Shown piece by piece: positions 24,259-35,777 of a stretch of 64,000 nucleotides of DNA (its first letter is position 1; each line of letters begins with the position of its first letter). A program made the translations under genes and the position numbers. Source of the stretch: Syncephalastrum monosporum B8922. Taxonomy: Eukaryota > Mucoromycota > Mucoromycetes > Mucorales > Syncephalastraceae. The DNA lies in assembly GCA_000697355.1 (NCBI GenBank), contig JNEN01000831.1, forward strand, positions 47,126-111,125, written 5' to 3'. Below the pieces are notes generated by a model. That model was not told the DNA's origin and did no database searches. It was given only the letters and a program-made list of their open reading frames with translations.

Positions 24259-26117
24259 ATGCAGATAAAGACCCTGAGCCGGATTGTCTCCGTCGCACGA
24301 TCTTACAGCACGACGACAACAGCAGCAGCAGCAGCTTCAAATTTACCGCAACGCAAGAACCTCGTGGGGTTGTCACTTGACCAGCTTCAGCACGAGCTCG
24401 AAACCCATGTCAGTGATCATCGATCTTTCACGGGTGTCCAGATCTGGAAACACATGTACCAACAAGGTTCATTTCTGTCTGTCTATTATGTTCTCCTTAC
24501 TCATATCTATATACGCCATACTCAATTCTATCATGTTTATGCCCTCTTTTTTGTATGGTTAGGTATCACCACGTTTGATAGCATGACTACGCTATCTCGT
24601 TCCTTGCGGTCCTATTTGTCCGACCATTATGTTGTCGACTATGGCCAGGTTAAGGTACATATACCATACACTTGTATACTCTTACAAGAACACAACCATA
24701 TACACGCACACGCGCACGCACACGCACGCACACATACATACGCACGAGGAAGTGTGGCTTCACCCTACATTACCCCCTGATATATTATTATTTTTTATTT
24801 TGTGATGACATTCTTTCTGACGTACCTGCGTTGTAATTTAGCTCGACCGGACAGCACGGGACGAGACACGGAAATGGCTAGTAGGATACGACGACCCACG
24901 CGCTGTGGTAGAGATGGTCATGATTCCCGAACCAAGCCGAAACACGCTTTGCGTCTCGTCTCAGATCGGCTGCTCGCTCAATTGCTCTTTTTGTCACACT
25001 GGCACCCAAAAGCTACTTCGCGGTCTTACTGCTGCCGAAGGTACATACTAGAGAAAGAAAGAAAAAGTGTGCGAAATAGGGGCAGCTCTCTCTCTCCACA
25101 CACACAGAGAGAGAAAGAGAACTCTAATGTTTATTGCTATGCTCAGTCGTGGGACAGTACATGATTGCTGCTCACAAGGCAGGTGATTTCCCAAGGACGA
25201 GTGCGAACTACAAGCGCAATCTATCCAATATCGTGTTTATGGGTCAAGGCGAGCCGCTTTACAACTGGCGGCAGGTGAGTCAGGCCATCCGGGTCTTGAC
25301 TGACGAGCGCGGTATCGCGTTTCCGAAGCCCAAGATCACGGTGTCGACCTCAGGTGTCGTTCCCCTCATCCCTAAAGTCGGGTCCGACTTGGGTGTCTCA
25401 CTCGCCATCTCGCTGCACGCGACCAGGAACAACTTGCGCGACGAGCTCGTGCCACTTAACAAGACTTTCCCCCTCGAGTCCGTTCTCGAGGCCTGCAAAG
25501 AATACGCTCAACAAAAGCACAATCGGGATCGGCGCATTACCTTTGAGTACGTCCCTTCTCCTTTTTGTTCGTCGTGTTCTTTCTTTTCTGGAAGATCGTT
25601 TTCCTTTTTTTTCCTGTTCCTGAATGATTGACAGCGCCTTTTTTTTTTTTTATTATTCTGCTAGGTATGTCATGCTCGATGGCGTGAACGACTCGATCCA
25701 GGACGCACGTCGGCTTGTGAAAATACTCCGGGACTTGCCAGCCCATGTCAACTTGATGCAAGTAAACCTGCACATGTCAACAGCGCGCATGCTAACCTAG
25801 TCCTGATTAGTCCTTTCAATCCTTGGCCAGGTACAAAGTATCGTACCTCGACCAACGCACAGGTCGATGCCTTCGAAAAGCGGGTCACTCAAAGCGGCAT
25901 CTTTTGTTCAGTGCGCCGGCCACGAGGTTCAGGTAAGAAGAAAAAAAAAAGAGATATCCAACATCGCCTCCTTATTTTTGTTTTACCAAATCGTTGGCCG
26001 ATCCCGGGCTGATGTACTCACTGCACTTACTTTATTTTAGATATTTTAGCTGCGTGCGGCCAACTCAAGAGTAGTCATGAAAGCAAACTTAAAGCAGCAC
26101 GTCTCGAGACTGCCTAA
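24259..26117 (+). CDS. RlmN-like radical-SAM RNA methyltransferase, probably mitochondrial
   Basis: Seven exons: 24259-24466, 24563-24654, 24842-25040, 25147-25546, 25665-25757, 25811-25932, 26041-26117; 396 aa. The N-terminus [19 protein letters not shown] is Arg/Ser-rich without acids, as in mitochondrial presequences. Then come the RlmN accessory region, the radical-SAM motif GCSLNCSFC (C144, C148, C151) preceded by C137 in [10 protein letters not shown], the [11 protein letters not shown] block, and the C-terminal [12 protein letters not shown] with the methyl-accepting cysteine C377. Bacterial RlmN makes 2-methyladenosine in 23S rRNA and tRNA using both conserved cysteines, and both are present here. 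Intron 5 (25758-25810) has a GC donor. The substrate in the fungus, presumably organellar rRNA or tRNA, is inferred. Confidence 0.9.
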
Positions 26118-29100
26118 CCATTTCGCTTTTCTTCATGTTTTCTTGTGTACATATCCTCCATCTTCTTGTCATCACATAATACCACATATAGATTGAATTT
26201 CGCATCCTTTTCTTACAACCCACACTCCATTTAGAGTTTCACAATAAATGCTTTAAGCGGTTTAGACAGTGCCCGCGCGTGCGCGTGCAATGACACGTCG
26301 GCTCTTTAACGTGAAAATGTACATGTATGCCCTTTTTTTTCCGTTCCTGAAAATCTAGACCTTAAGATATTAGCATGCCACTTTTATCTCCTTTCTTGTT
26401 GTGGCAACGTAGACGTACGTGCTATCGCATGGAATGCTATGCTTCGTCATTCCTCTCTGGGTAATGCATGTACATACGGGGTTGATACGACGTGTCCTTA
26501 GAAGCGCGTTGTCGCCTGACCCACATCCACAGCCGCAAAAAGGCAAGACGGATTGAGGAGAAACGCTGCTTTTCGCGATACTAACTGTGAATATGCTGTG
26601 TATGTGATATAATATCAGATTAGCATGCTCAGATAATCGAAAAGGTATGATTGAGATGATGAATGAACAGCGTTGCCAATCGTGCGAGCGAGAAGATCAC
26701 TTTCTGCTTTTTTTTTTTTTTTTGCTTGGCAATCACCCCCTTTATCGATCTGTACGTTATATTGGAAAAAGTAAAATATAAAAAAAAAATACACAGCGCA
26801 ATTGGATGAACGTGGCATGAGTGGATGCTCAGCCTGAAGGACTATGGAATAAATGCAGCCTTCTGTTCCTACTATTTTTAGTGTCCTGCCCCATGATAGT
26901 CTGGATTACCTTGAGATACACGAGTCCGTAATAAATTCGATATAGACGGAAAGGAATGAATGAATATATTGCTCAACAGGGATGTATACCAGAATCATCG
27001 GTCAAAAGTAATTAGGATGCATATGCGCATATATTTGACTTTTGTGTGTGTATGTTCCTTGTACCTGACATTTTCTTTGTTTCTTGTCTTTACTTTTCAT
27101 TTGGAACGGAGCGCTGCGGAAAAATGAGCGGCATATCCATATTTACTCATATGCGTACACGTCATCTGAGATGACATGTATTAATACTCCACTGATGCAG
27201 GTGCATGGCATGCACGGTATATTATGTGTCAGATCCGGCTTAAAAAATTAAAGGTGGTAGAATGATATGCTGCTGCTACCGATCAGCCAAGGTTACATGA
27301 TCCGTTGCCGGCCTTTCCACTGTGTTGGCTAACCTACCCAGATCGGCTTCATCATCCACTGTATGTATCGTCACTTTTCTCTCTCTCTTTCTTTTTTTTT
27401 TTTGACAGACCATTCATTTGCTTCTTTCATGCATAACTGTAATGAGCCATATTCAAGATGGTATACCCAAATCCGTTCGGAAGAAGGATGTTCATATTAA
27501 TTGCAATTCATGCAAATGTAATTATTGGTGCATAAAATAAGAGCCAATGGAGCGCAGCCGCGCAGGATTATAGATGGGCTAAAACTGGAGAGCAATAAAT
27601 GCACAATGTATGAATTCGATACATTCAAGGTGAATTGATGCAATTGATATTGCCTCTGTACTTATTCGGCATATATCATGATGTACCTGATATAGAACTA
27701 TGCACACTGAGAGCGTTGAATATGGCTATGTCGGGTCACTCGGTAAGTAGATGGTCGTAACACGTCTGATCAGCGGACACGGTGTGCAACACAGCTAGAA
27801 CACGTCCCAAACGTGGAAGGAGGGTAACGATGACATTCCATATAATAGTGATCTTTTATTGAGGGAGAGAAGCCTTGATTTTTTAGCTGGACATAAAGCA
27901 GCCTGGAAGGACGACACTTCCTTTAACAGCCCTCAGTAGCAAATGTTCATCAGCAGACTTCTCTTTATAGTATAGCCCGATATCGCTCCATGTAGCAAAA
28001 GCGAGAGGACGCGCGCGCGACATTTTGATGGCTTCGTGATAATCTACTCATGCAGGTGAGAACAGTTTCCTGCTTTATAATTTCTTCGTCCCTGCCACAA
28101 AGTTGCCCGCCGCTCACACTTCGCCGCAGTGATATTTGAATGCACGCCGTTTTTGGCCGACTTCCAGAATTTCTTGCTCAGGGTCACGTGATGAACATAT
28201 GTGTTTGAGACTCGAGTAGCAGAGGGCCATCGAGACGCTTGACGAGAAAAACGAAGGGACAAGGATAAAGAGTTGAAGACAACAGTCCGAGAACTACTAC
28301 GCACAGACTAAGATAGTTCCTTTGAGATCTGATCCAGGCATCGAATCCGGACAGGAGCGAAATTGCAAGGCCATCCCAGGGTGTTGTTCAGCCGTCGGAA
28401 TGCGACACGGAATGAAGCACAAATAATAGTGCACAGAATGTCCGTGTGCAAGAGCCAAAGGGTCACGGTCTTGCCAACACCAAGTATGGAAAGCCTCTTG
28501 GCAGCAAAAGATATAAAAAGGAAAGTCGAGGGTGGTTTGGCACTTGTCAACGAAAGAAGGATTGTGAATGAAAGGTTCACGCGCAAAAAAAAAGCTCGCA
28601 ATAAGTCCAAGTGTGTGATTCGCGCCATTCTCCGCTCGGAAAAATATTGTGATTTTTGAACGGTGTGCAGAAAACTCGAGAATTGCCTTCTCCTTGCTGT
28701 TGTCGTAAATCTTTCAGTTGCTTTTGATATTGTCTATGTCTCATAAGATTTACTCTTGAAGTTATTCTGCTTATTCCCACCCGAAATGGCTCTGATATGG
28801 TGAGGCATAGTTAGAAACTGAAGCCTTAATGCTATCGACCGGTAGACCTACGCTACGTGAGTAAAGTGAGCGCCGTCGTGCACAATATATATATTTCAAT
28901 CCCTTATTGCCTCAAGTATTCTGGATCACAACACATCCTGCTAAAATCCCATTTGAGGGGGGTGGGGGCAAAGACTACGCGTTTATAGAAGGGCAGGGAG
29001 CGTGATTTCACTGTATATGCTTCAGAGGATAGGTAGTCCTCATTTGACACATTTCATTGTAGGACTGCGTAGAAAGTTCTGGTGAAAGCACAGGAACATT

Positions 29101-30367
29101 GTGGATGCTGCTCGATTTTGGCCGTGTTTCCTTCGTTGAAACATTGCATACATAGCGGCTGAAATGCTAATTAAGTGATGGGCACCTGAGGTCCAATTAA
29201 GATCAAGCAAAAAAATGAATAATTAAACCCGGCCATAACGAATATTCATAGATAAACATATAGGAACGTTGAAAAGATACACGAATACATGCGTTATGTA
29301 TCAATTGCGAACTTTATCTATTTGGTATACGCTGACTTAACAATGTGATACATATGTATGTAGTTAAAGGAGGAACTAGCAATGCGAGACTTTAATATCT
29401 GTTACCTGGTAATCCTAGACCAATGGAAACAGCTTATGACGTATGGGTTTACGTACATCCGATCCATACATTTGCTATACGAGCGATAAATAACGTGCAT
29501 GACATGACTTCTATATATATATATATACATATACATATACATATATCTGTTCTTTTGAGCTTATTCCCTAGGGAGGAGAAGAGTTTCCATGAGCCCAAGT
29601 ATGTCTATGGGATAAAATAGTATATTGTGCTGTTTGAGACTCAAACGGTAGAACTCGACCCTTGCCATTTCTTGGTCTCGTATGCTAAAATTTCTTAGTT
29701 CCCGCGTTTGACATGAATCCGCCCAAACACCTACGGATAGTCTTCAAATAATAGGTGGTTGTCGACGGCGCCGGCCGTATGAGCGGGGCGCATGTGGATG
29801 TATCCATTTTGCAGACGTCACTTGACAACAAATAAAACATAGCTTACATGTACACGTCTATTTTCACGACGAAATAAACGCTACTTATTGAGAAAGTAAA
29901 TGACACACCTCCGTTGGACGTTTGCTATCTATATTTGACAGCCTTTTATGACAAAATATTAGATACACGTACCTTTTCGGGCGGTGGCCAGGAAATGCGG
30001 AGCTTGAGGAAATTGCAAAGGGTCCCGACCAGGCGATCGACGTTGCGGAAGATGAAATACCGAGATTCGTCTGGTTGGACAAAAAAGCGCCCTTGGCAGG
30101 TGGAGCAAAAAGGTGCGAGAGGGCGAGAGAAACGCTACGGTAATTGTTTCTTTCGGACGAGGCACGCTGGACTATACCGCACACAGGGCATTCATCACCA
30201 TATTTCTTTGAATCCGCTCCTTCCCTCCAATTACGTGCGTGTGCGTGTGTGTGTGGACATTAACCTTTTATTTTTGTCAATACTCCCTTTCGTTTTCCTT
30301 CCATCTTCCCCTTTTTTTCCCATTTTCTATTTTCTACTTTCTGCTTGTTTAAATAGCATCGCAGTCC
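26118..30367. other. AT-rich gene desert
   Basis: About 4.2 kb with no ORF over roughly 110 codons and no recognisable domain. It has poly-T/A tracts (26711-26723, 26780-26789), AT repeats at 29514-29545 and, near 29760, a short GC-rich patch. ORFs at 28044-28660 on both strands overlap and lack any conserved motif. From about 30180 the sequence turns pyrimidine-rich, as expected for the leader of the next gene. It may be old repeat-derived DNA; I could not identify an element. Confidence 0.5.
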
Positions 30368-31801
30368 ATGCCTGACAAGTTGACGCCCACCAAGGTGGTG
30401 AAATACCTCGCAGTGCTCTACGTCCTTTGTTCGCTACTCTACTCGACTGCGCACTTGCTGGGTCTCACGCGTTCATCATCTGCTGCCACTGCATCACACG
30501 CCATTAAGGCAAGATCCAATAATGAAAAACCGTTGACTGTGCCTGAACTGCAACAACGATACCAAGGCAACCAGCTCGTTTCATGGGGCAACTCAGGTAT
30601 ATTCTCTTCAATAGAATAGATGAGAGTCACCGAAGCTCATCTCTTTCCAATTTCATAGGCACTCGCCAGGAAGCCATGTCAGAAGATCTGTTGCTCGGCA
30701 AGGTCTTTTCAGATGCGATGGGACCCTCCAAAGTGATTCCTTATTATTTCAAAGCCGAGGAGCGATTCGACAATGAAGACCTGACCATGGCCACCCTTGT
30801 CACTCACAACCGTTTCAAGGTCCTGAGCCGTCTTGCGTCGCACTACAAGGGCCCTGTTTCGGCTGCGATCCACGTCAACGACGACGCCTCAAAGCAAGTC
30901 ATCCTGACCGACCTTCACAAGCTGTATGAAGAGAACCCGGACATGCGCCGCTACGTGGACTTGCATCTGGTAGTCGATAAGTTTGATCGACAGTTCAACA
31001 TGTGGCGCAACGTGGCCAAGTTCTTTGCCCGGACGGACTATATCATGATGCTCGATGTTGATTTCCATCTTTGCACCGATTTCCGCCAATCGCTTAAAAA
31101 GCACCCTCAGCTCATGGATGTATTGCGCAGCGGCCGCGGTGCGATTGTCGTGCCCGCGTTCGAGTACATTCACGAAGAAGACGGTGAGGACTGGCGCGAC
31201 TTCCCCAAGGACAAGGCCGCCTTGCTCGACATTGTGCGCACCGACAAAATCGACATGTTCCACCGATCTTGGAAACGTGGCCACGGTTCGACCAATTACA
31301 CGCGCTGGTACGACTCCACAGAGCCTTACAAGGTGGTCGACTACAACTACTCGTACGAGCCCTATGTCATTTTCAAGAAGGAAGGCACGCCCTGGTGTGA
31401 AGAGCGCTTCATTGGTTATGGCGCCAACAAGGCTGCATGTCTCTACGAAATCTATCTCGCCGGCATTGACTACTGGGTGCTCCCTGATGATTTTCTGATC
31501 CATCAGACCCACCATTACCCCGAAGAAACGCGTGCAAAAGAGGTAAGAAGAAGAAAAAGGGTCGTTGCATGGGAATGGAACAGGCAGTTAAACCCTAAAT
31601 CTTTTTTTTGTTTTGTAGCGCAAGTACAATAAGAAGCTGTACGATTATTTCCGAGAGGAGGTTTGCCTGCGCTACTCGCGTACAATGATCGCAGCCGGAC
31701 TGTGGGATACATCCCGAGCAGATAATGTGAAGCAGGAATGTAACAAGATCAAGGGCTTTAGCGACGTAGTAGGCCGCATGCTTGGCCAGACACAAGCTTA
31801 A
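30368..31801 (+). CDS. LARGE/B4GAT1-type glycosyltransferase (type II membrane protein)
   Basis: Exons 30368-30596, 30659-31542 and 31619-31801 give 431 aa. A short cytosolic tail is followed by one signal-anchor helix (residues about 11-31, YLAVLYVLCSLLYSTAHLL), a short stem and a lumenal catalytic domain. That domain contains the block TMATLVTHNRFKVLSRLASH, the metal-binding DVD (residues 209-211, MMLDVDFHLCTDF), then YEPYVIFKK and the late block ERFIGYGANKAACLYEI, all characteristic of the family-49 (LARGE-like) fold. Homologues add glucuronic acid or related sugars to glycan acceptors in the Golgi; the fungal acceptor is unknown. Start: the first ATG after the CT-rich leader. Confidence 0.87.
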
Positions 31802-32207
31802 ACACGTCAGCTTTTCCCTTTTTTTCCTTCCCTTTTTTTCTTTGCATCTAGATAGTCTCTTTCTCTTCTCTGTGTTAGTTTTTTAGTTTTCTTGCCCTCT
31901 TTTCCTCTTATCTCGAAGCATTGTTTCCTCCGTTTCTCATTCTCTCACCTTGACGCATATCCCTCACTACACCATATATAAACAAGAGATATAAAATGTG
32001 AATATTAGACCCATGTTCATGACGATGGCGTGTGTCTCCCTGTATATGGATTTATTGTAAGAATGCAACTTGAAGCGGAAGGTGTGCCTTGTATAAGCTA
32101 GAGAAACTTATGCAGAACCATAAATAGCGCGGCATGTCAACAAGAGATGGGGAGGGGGAGGAGTTTGTGGGGGAATAGAATGGGGAGAAGAGTAACAAGG
32201 CCGTCGT
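31802..32207. other. Convergent 3' intergenic region
   Basis: About 400 T-rich bases between two genes ending towards each other. It presumably holds both polyadenylation sites. No gene seen. Confidence 0.5.
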
Positions 32208-33121
32208 CTATTTCATGGATCGCAGACGGTCCTCGAGTTCCTTCTTCTTCTTGGCTATTTATATATCAAAGAGGGGTCAGTAAGTATATACAGTACCACA
32301 CATCCGACTGGACACGACATACCCTTTACGCTCATGACATCTTCCTTGGAGGCGTTGTAAGCAACGGTTTGCTGGTTGAAAGGGTTCTCAGGCGATTTCT
32401 GGAACGCCTTGTAGATCAGCTCCTTGAGCTGAGACTGGCGCAGACCAGGGTTATCTTTTTTGAAATTGGCCATCTCTCGCTCCTCAAACGCAGCCAGAGC
32501 AGCCTTGAAACGACGCTCAGGGTGGCGATCAATCTCTTTCTTGTTGTCCTTCTTGTCGTCAATCGAGAGCAGATCAATCGCATCGTCAATGTTGGTAGCA
32601 GAAAACTCGGGAATCGTACGACGCGCCTGAGCGCCCGCGTCTGCCTTGGCTGCTCTCTTGTTGGCAGTTTTCTATATTGCGTATGAGTTGATGAACAGAG
32701 ACAGAGATAGAGTGGTTGCTTTGTACTTGCATTGATCTTGCCCATTTCCTTCTCTTCCTCGGCCTAAGCAAAAGCAAAAGCAAAAAGCGTACGATCGTCA
32801 GTGGAAAGCAGGCAGCTTATTCTCAAGTGTTGGCTTACCATGAGCTTCTCCTTCTCAGCCTTCTTGGCAGCAGCAGCGGCCTGGTACAGGGTTGATTAGT
32901 CTGCTGTTCGTCCAATGGCGACATCCAAGACCAAAGAGAGGACATACCTTTCTCTCGGCCTCCGCTTCCTTCTTGGCATTGCTCTTTGAACCCTTGTTCC
33001 ACTGCGCGGCCTCGGCAGCTTCGGCCTTGGCAGCCGCAGCCTTGTCCTTTTCGGCCTGCGCAGCAGCCTTCTTTGCATTGGCTGCGTCAGCCTTGCTGTT
33101 GCCCGTCATTTTCTTGCCCAT
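32208..33121 (-). CDS. CCDC124 homologue, ribosome-associated coiled-coil protein
   Basis: Exons (minus) 33121-32948, 32880-32839, 32763-32731, 32671-32323 and 32254-32208 give 214 aa. The N-terminal half is Ala/Lys/Glu-rich coiled coil. The conserved C-terminal domain shows IDDAIDLLSI, DRHPERRFKAALAAFEERE, NPGLRQSQLKELIYKAFQ and SPENPFNQQTVAYNA, the family hallmark. CCDC124 binds translationally idle ribosomes and has also been linked to cytokinesis in animals. Two micro-exons (42 and 33 nt) are needed to keep frame, and the intron after the second (32730-32672) has a GC donor (AAT|GCAAGT). The start ATG opens MGKKMTGNSK, the position expected for the family. Confidence 0.9.
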
Positions 33122-33689
33122 GTTGATTTGACACTCGCTTAAAGAAAGAAAAAAAGAAACGTATACTGTGGACGCAGTGCCGCACGCGCACTCAAAAAAT
33201 AGAGAACTAATCACCGACAGAAGCTTCCCGATAAAAAAAAAAAAATTACAGAATTTGCGCTTGATGCTGTAGCTCTGCAGCCATCTCCACTTTATTGCTC
33301 AAATATGTTCTACTCCAATCACCTCCTCCTTCATAATGTCATTTTCTTATATCATCACAAGCCTTTCTCATACTTGTATATTTCCAACTTATCGTTTAGT
33401 ATTTATTCATAATTCTCAGCTTTGCCCCGATTCAAAAGGTGGAAGGAATTGAGTATGCCTGCTAACAGTCATTTCATAGGTATTCATTTCTATATTTTGA
33501 TAATGGTAGTTTATGTTCTTATTATTATATGAGATTAATATGAGCATGTAAGAAATAAAACCAGGATAATCAAATTGGTCTGCAAATGCATTATCACTAG
33601 TATCTGTCGTCTACCCAAACTTGTGTGCCTTGATAAACCCCTTGGCAGCATTGTTCAAGAGTATGGAGCCTTCACTCACATACTCCTTC
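33122..33689. other. Intergenic spacer
   Basis: About 570 AT-rich bases upstream of the CCDC124 start, with a poly-A run at 33234-33245. No gene seen. Confidence 0.45.
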
Positions 33690-35624
33690 ACGATTGCACA
33701 TCACCACGCAAATAATGCGCACCACGGCGGGTATGCCCCTTCATCACCTCGGCCCATCCCTTGTCAAAGATCTGGGCGAGCACCGTGTCGCTGTACATTG
33801 TGCCATAAGCCAACAAAAGGGCCGTCACTTGCAACAAACCGACGCGAAAAGAAAAGACTTGAATCCGTATGTCGATGGAAGTATAAGTCTCGGTATACGT
33901 CCTTCCAACCTTTATGATTATCATTAGGACGCGAGAACCAACCGGACGCAACCACGGCAACAGCAGCAAACAAAGAACATGTTGGTCGTTCGAACCGGGC
34001 AAGGCCTAGCCGGAGGGAGTAGTCGCTTGCAAAGGCGGCTGCCTCGGACTGCTTGATCCACCAAGAAGCAAGACAGGAGGAGTTGACTCATGCAATGCTG
34101 GTATCAGCAAATGCGTGGCTCCTATACAAATACATATCAATGTAAGTTTCAACTTGCAAGTAAAGAATATGAAATAATTTTACCTGACAATATCTGTAAT
34201 TGCCAAGTGATGGTCCACCAGCCTGGCCAAAGGAAGCCGCACTTCGTATCGGACACCGTACGGGCCTTGACGGATGCCATGGCAAGTCATCGTGATCAAT
34301 TGCTAATAGAAACATGTCAATAGAAAGCACCTTACCATCAATTACCAAAAGACTTACATGGAACTTTGCCATAAGCATCATCGACGAAGTGCATTGGGGT
34401 GAGGTTGACCCCGCTACGGTGCCTCTTGCCCGTGTAGTTGTAGAACGGAACCTTGATTTTGTTATATGCCTGCATATAACTCACACCAAAGGACGAAATG
34501 GGCGCAGGCGTGGTGGTATACGTGGCAAATCCGGCAAGTGACCCCGTATTGCCAAACTCATCCAATCTAATACAGTGTACATAAACCAAATGAGTATAAC
34601 GAATACATATATATTTAGATAACCCAAAACTTACCGGTATACCGAATTGAATTTGTTAATGGCAGGTCCAAACATACTTTGGATCAACGGCAAATGGCCA
34701 GCCTTGCCGATGATCCCCGTTACTTGCTGTTCACCTTCAGGAAACACCTCCATGCCGTAGTCGACAAAAACATCACCAAGATCCATCAAATCCCAACGAA
34801 TATCCGCCAAAAGGTCTTGAAAGGCATCGATCGGGATCGTGGGGCCTTGATACCGACCGCCCGGCAATCAAAAAAGAAGTCGCGGAAACGGTACAACTTG
34901 GGATTCTCGCCGATAATGTCCCGCATGGCTTGGGCAAGAGGACCTAGGTAACCGGAACCCAAGGATGTCGCCTTCGGGACGACTTAACCTTGATCGTTGC
35001 GGCAGCGTTCAAACTCAACCGCGCAAGAGACGCCAAAAGTTGTTGACCACGTAGGACGGAGCAGCAACCTCAAGTGCAGCCAAGAACACACCATCGAGAA
35101 ACGACCCCACCTCAGTACTGGTCATACGATACCCAAACTGGGTATTGCCAGTGCGCAGGTGAAGAAAAATCACGTTCACCTATATACAACAGAACGGAAA
35201 ATTATCAGTCAGTCATAAAGTAATCACCATCTTCTCAGCGAGTGCCTGAATGGCCGCAACGCACTGCGCAAAGCTCAGCCGATGAGGGGAGAACATGACA
35301 GCAGAGATGCACTCACCTGCCGGATACTCCATCCATCGAGACCATGCAGCGAATACAACGCGTGTTTTCTCAGTTACAGCAACCCAGAACCAGGCACGGA
35401 AATGACCGACTTCTCTGAGAAAAGAGGCCTTGCGGACGTGCTGATCCCCGGAGCTTTTGCCACTTCTGCTTGAAATGCATCACTTGCCGGTGCTGGTAGT
35501 GAAAGACATCCAGGAGGACAGGCAGCATGGAAAGACGCAGGTAAGCTTGGTCGCGTGTAAAATAGTATCTGCCTTTACATCTTTCAAAAGAGAAAAGCAA
35601 TACAAAACCAAGCAGTAAACTCAC
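33690..35624 (-). pseudogene. Decayed multi-exon gene of unknown family
   Basis: On the minus strand successive blocks look clearly protein-coding but are broken by stops and frame changes. In order from 35624: LRLSMLPVLLDVFHYQHRQ; then 35300-35230 ending at a good donor; LHLRTGNTQFGYRMTSTEVG up to a stop inside RLLRG; a shifted frame with AQAMRDIIGENPKLYRFRDF; another shift into DAFQDLLADIRWDLMDLGDV; an intact donor at 34637; LDEFGNTGSLAGFATYTTTP; and a last block near 33780-33850 with LLLAYGTMYSDTVLAQIFDK. Intact splice signals between some blocks indicate a once spliced gene, not a processed copy. I do not recognise the family; a transposon-borne gene is possible because such long unknown ORFs are often repeated in fungal genomes. 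Boundaries are approximate. Confidence 0.6.
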
Positions 35625-35777
35625 GCGCTAATTGCGGCGATGAAAGTACTGGTCAGATTGAAAGTCAGCCTGCTTCACACTATGAAAGGCACTAGAAGAA
35701 ACCATTCATTTTCCTTGGTCGCGAAATAATGCAGTGTTGCCAATATGTATGAATTGTATATATACAGTGCATGTTTA

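Noticed and set aside
28044..28660. Overlapping ORFs of about 85-106 codons in the gene desert
   Set aside because: Present on both strands over the same bases, without motifs or splice continuity; no support for a gene.
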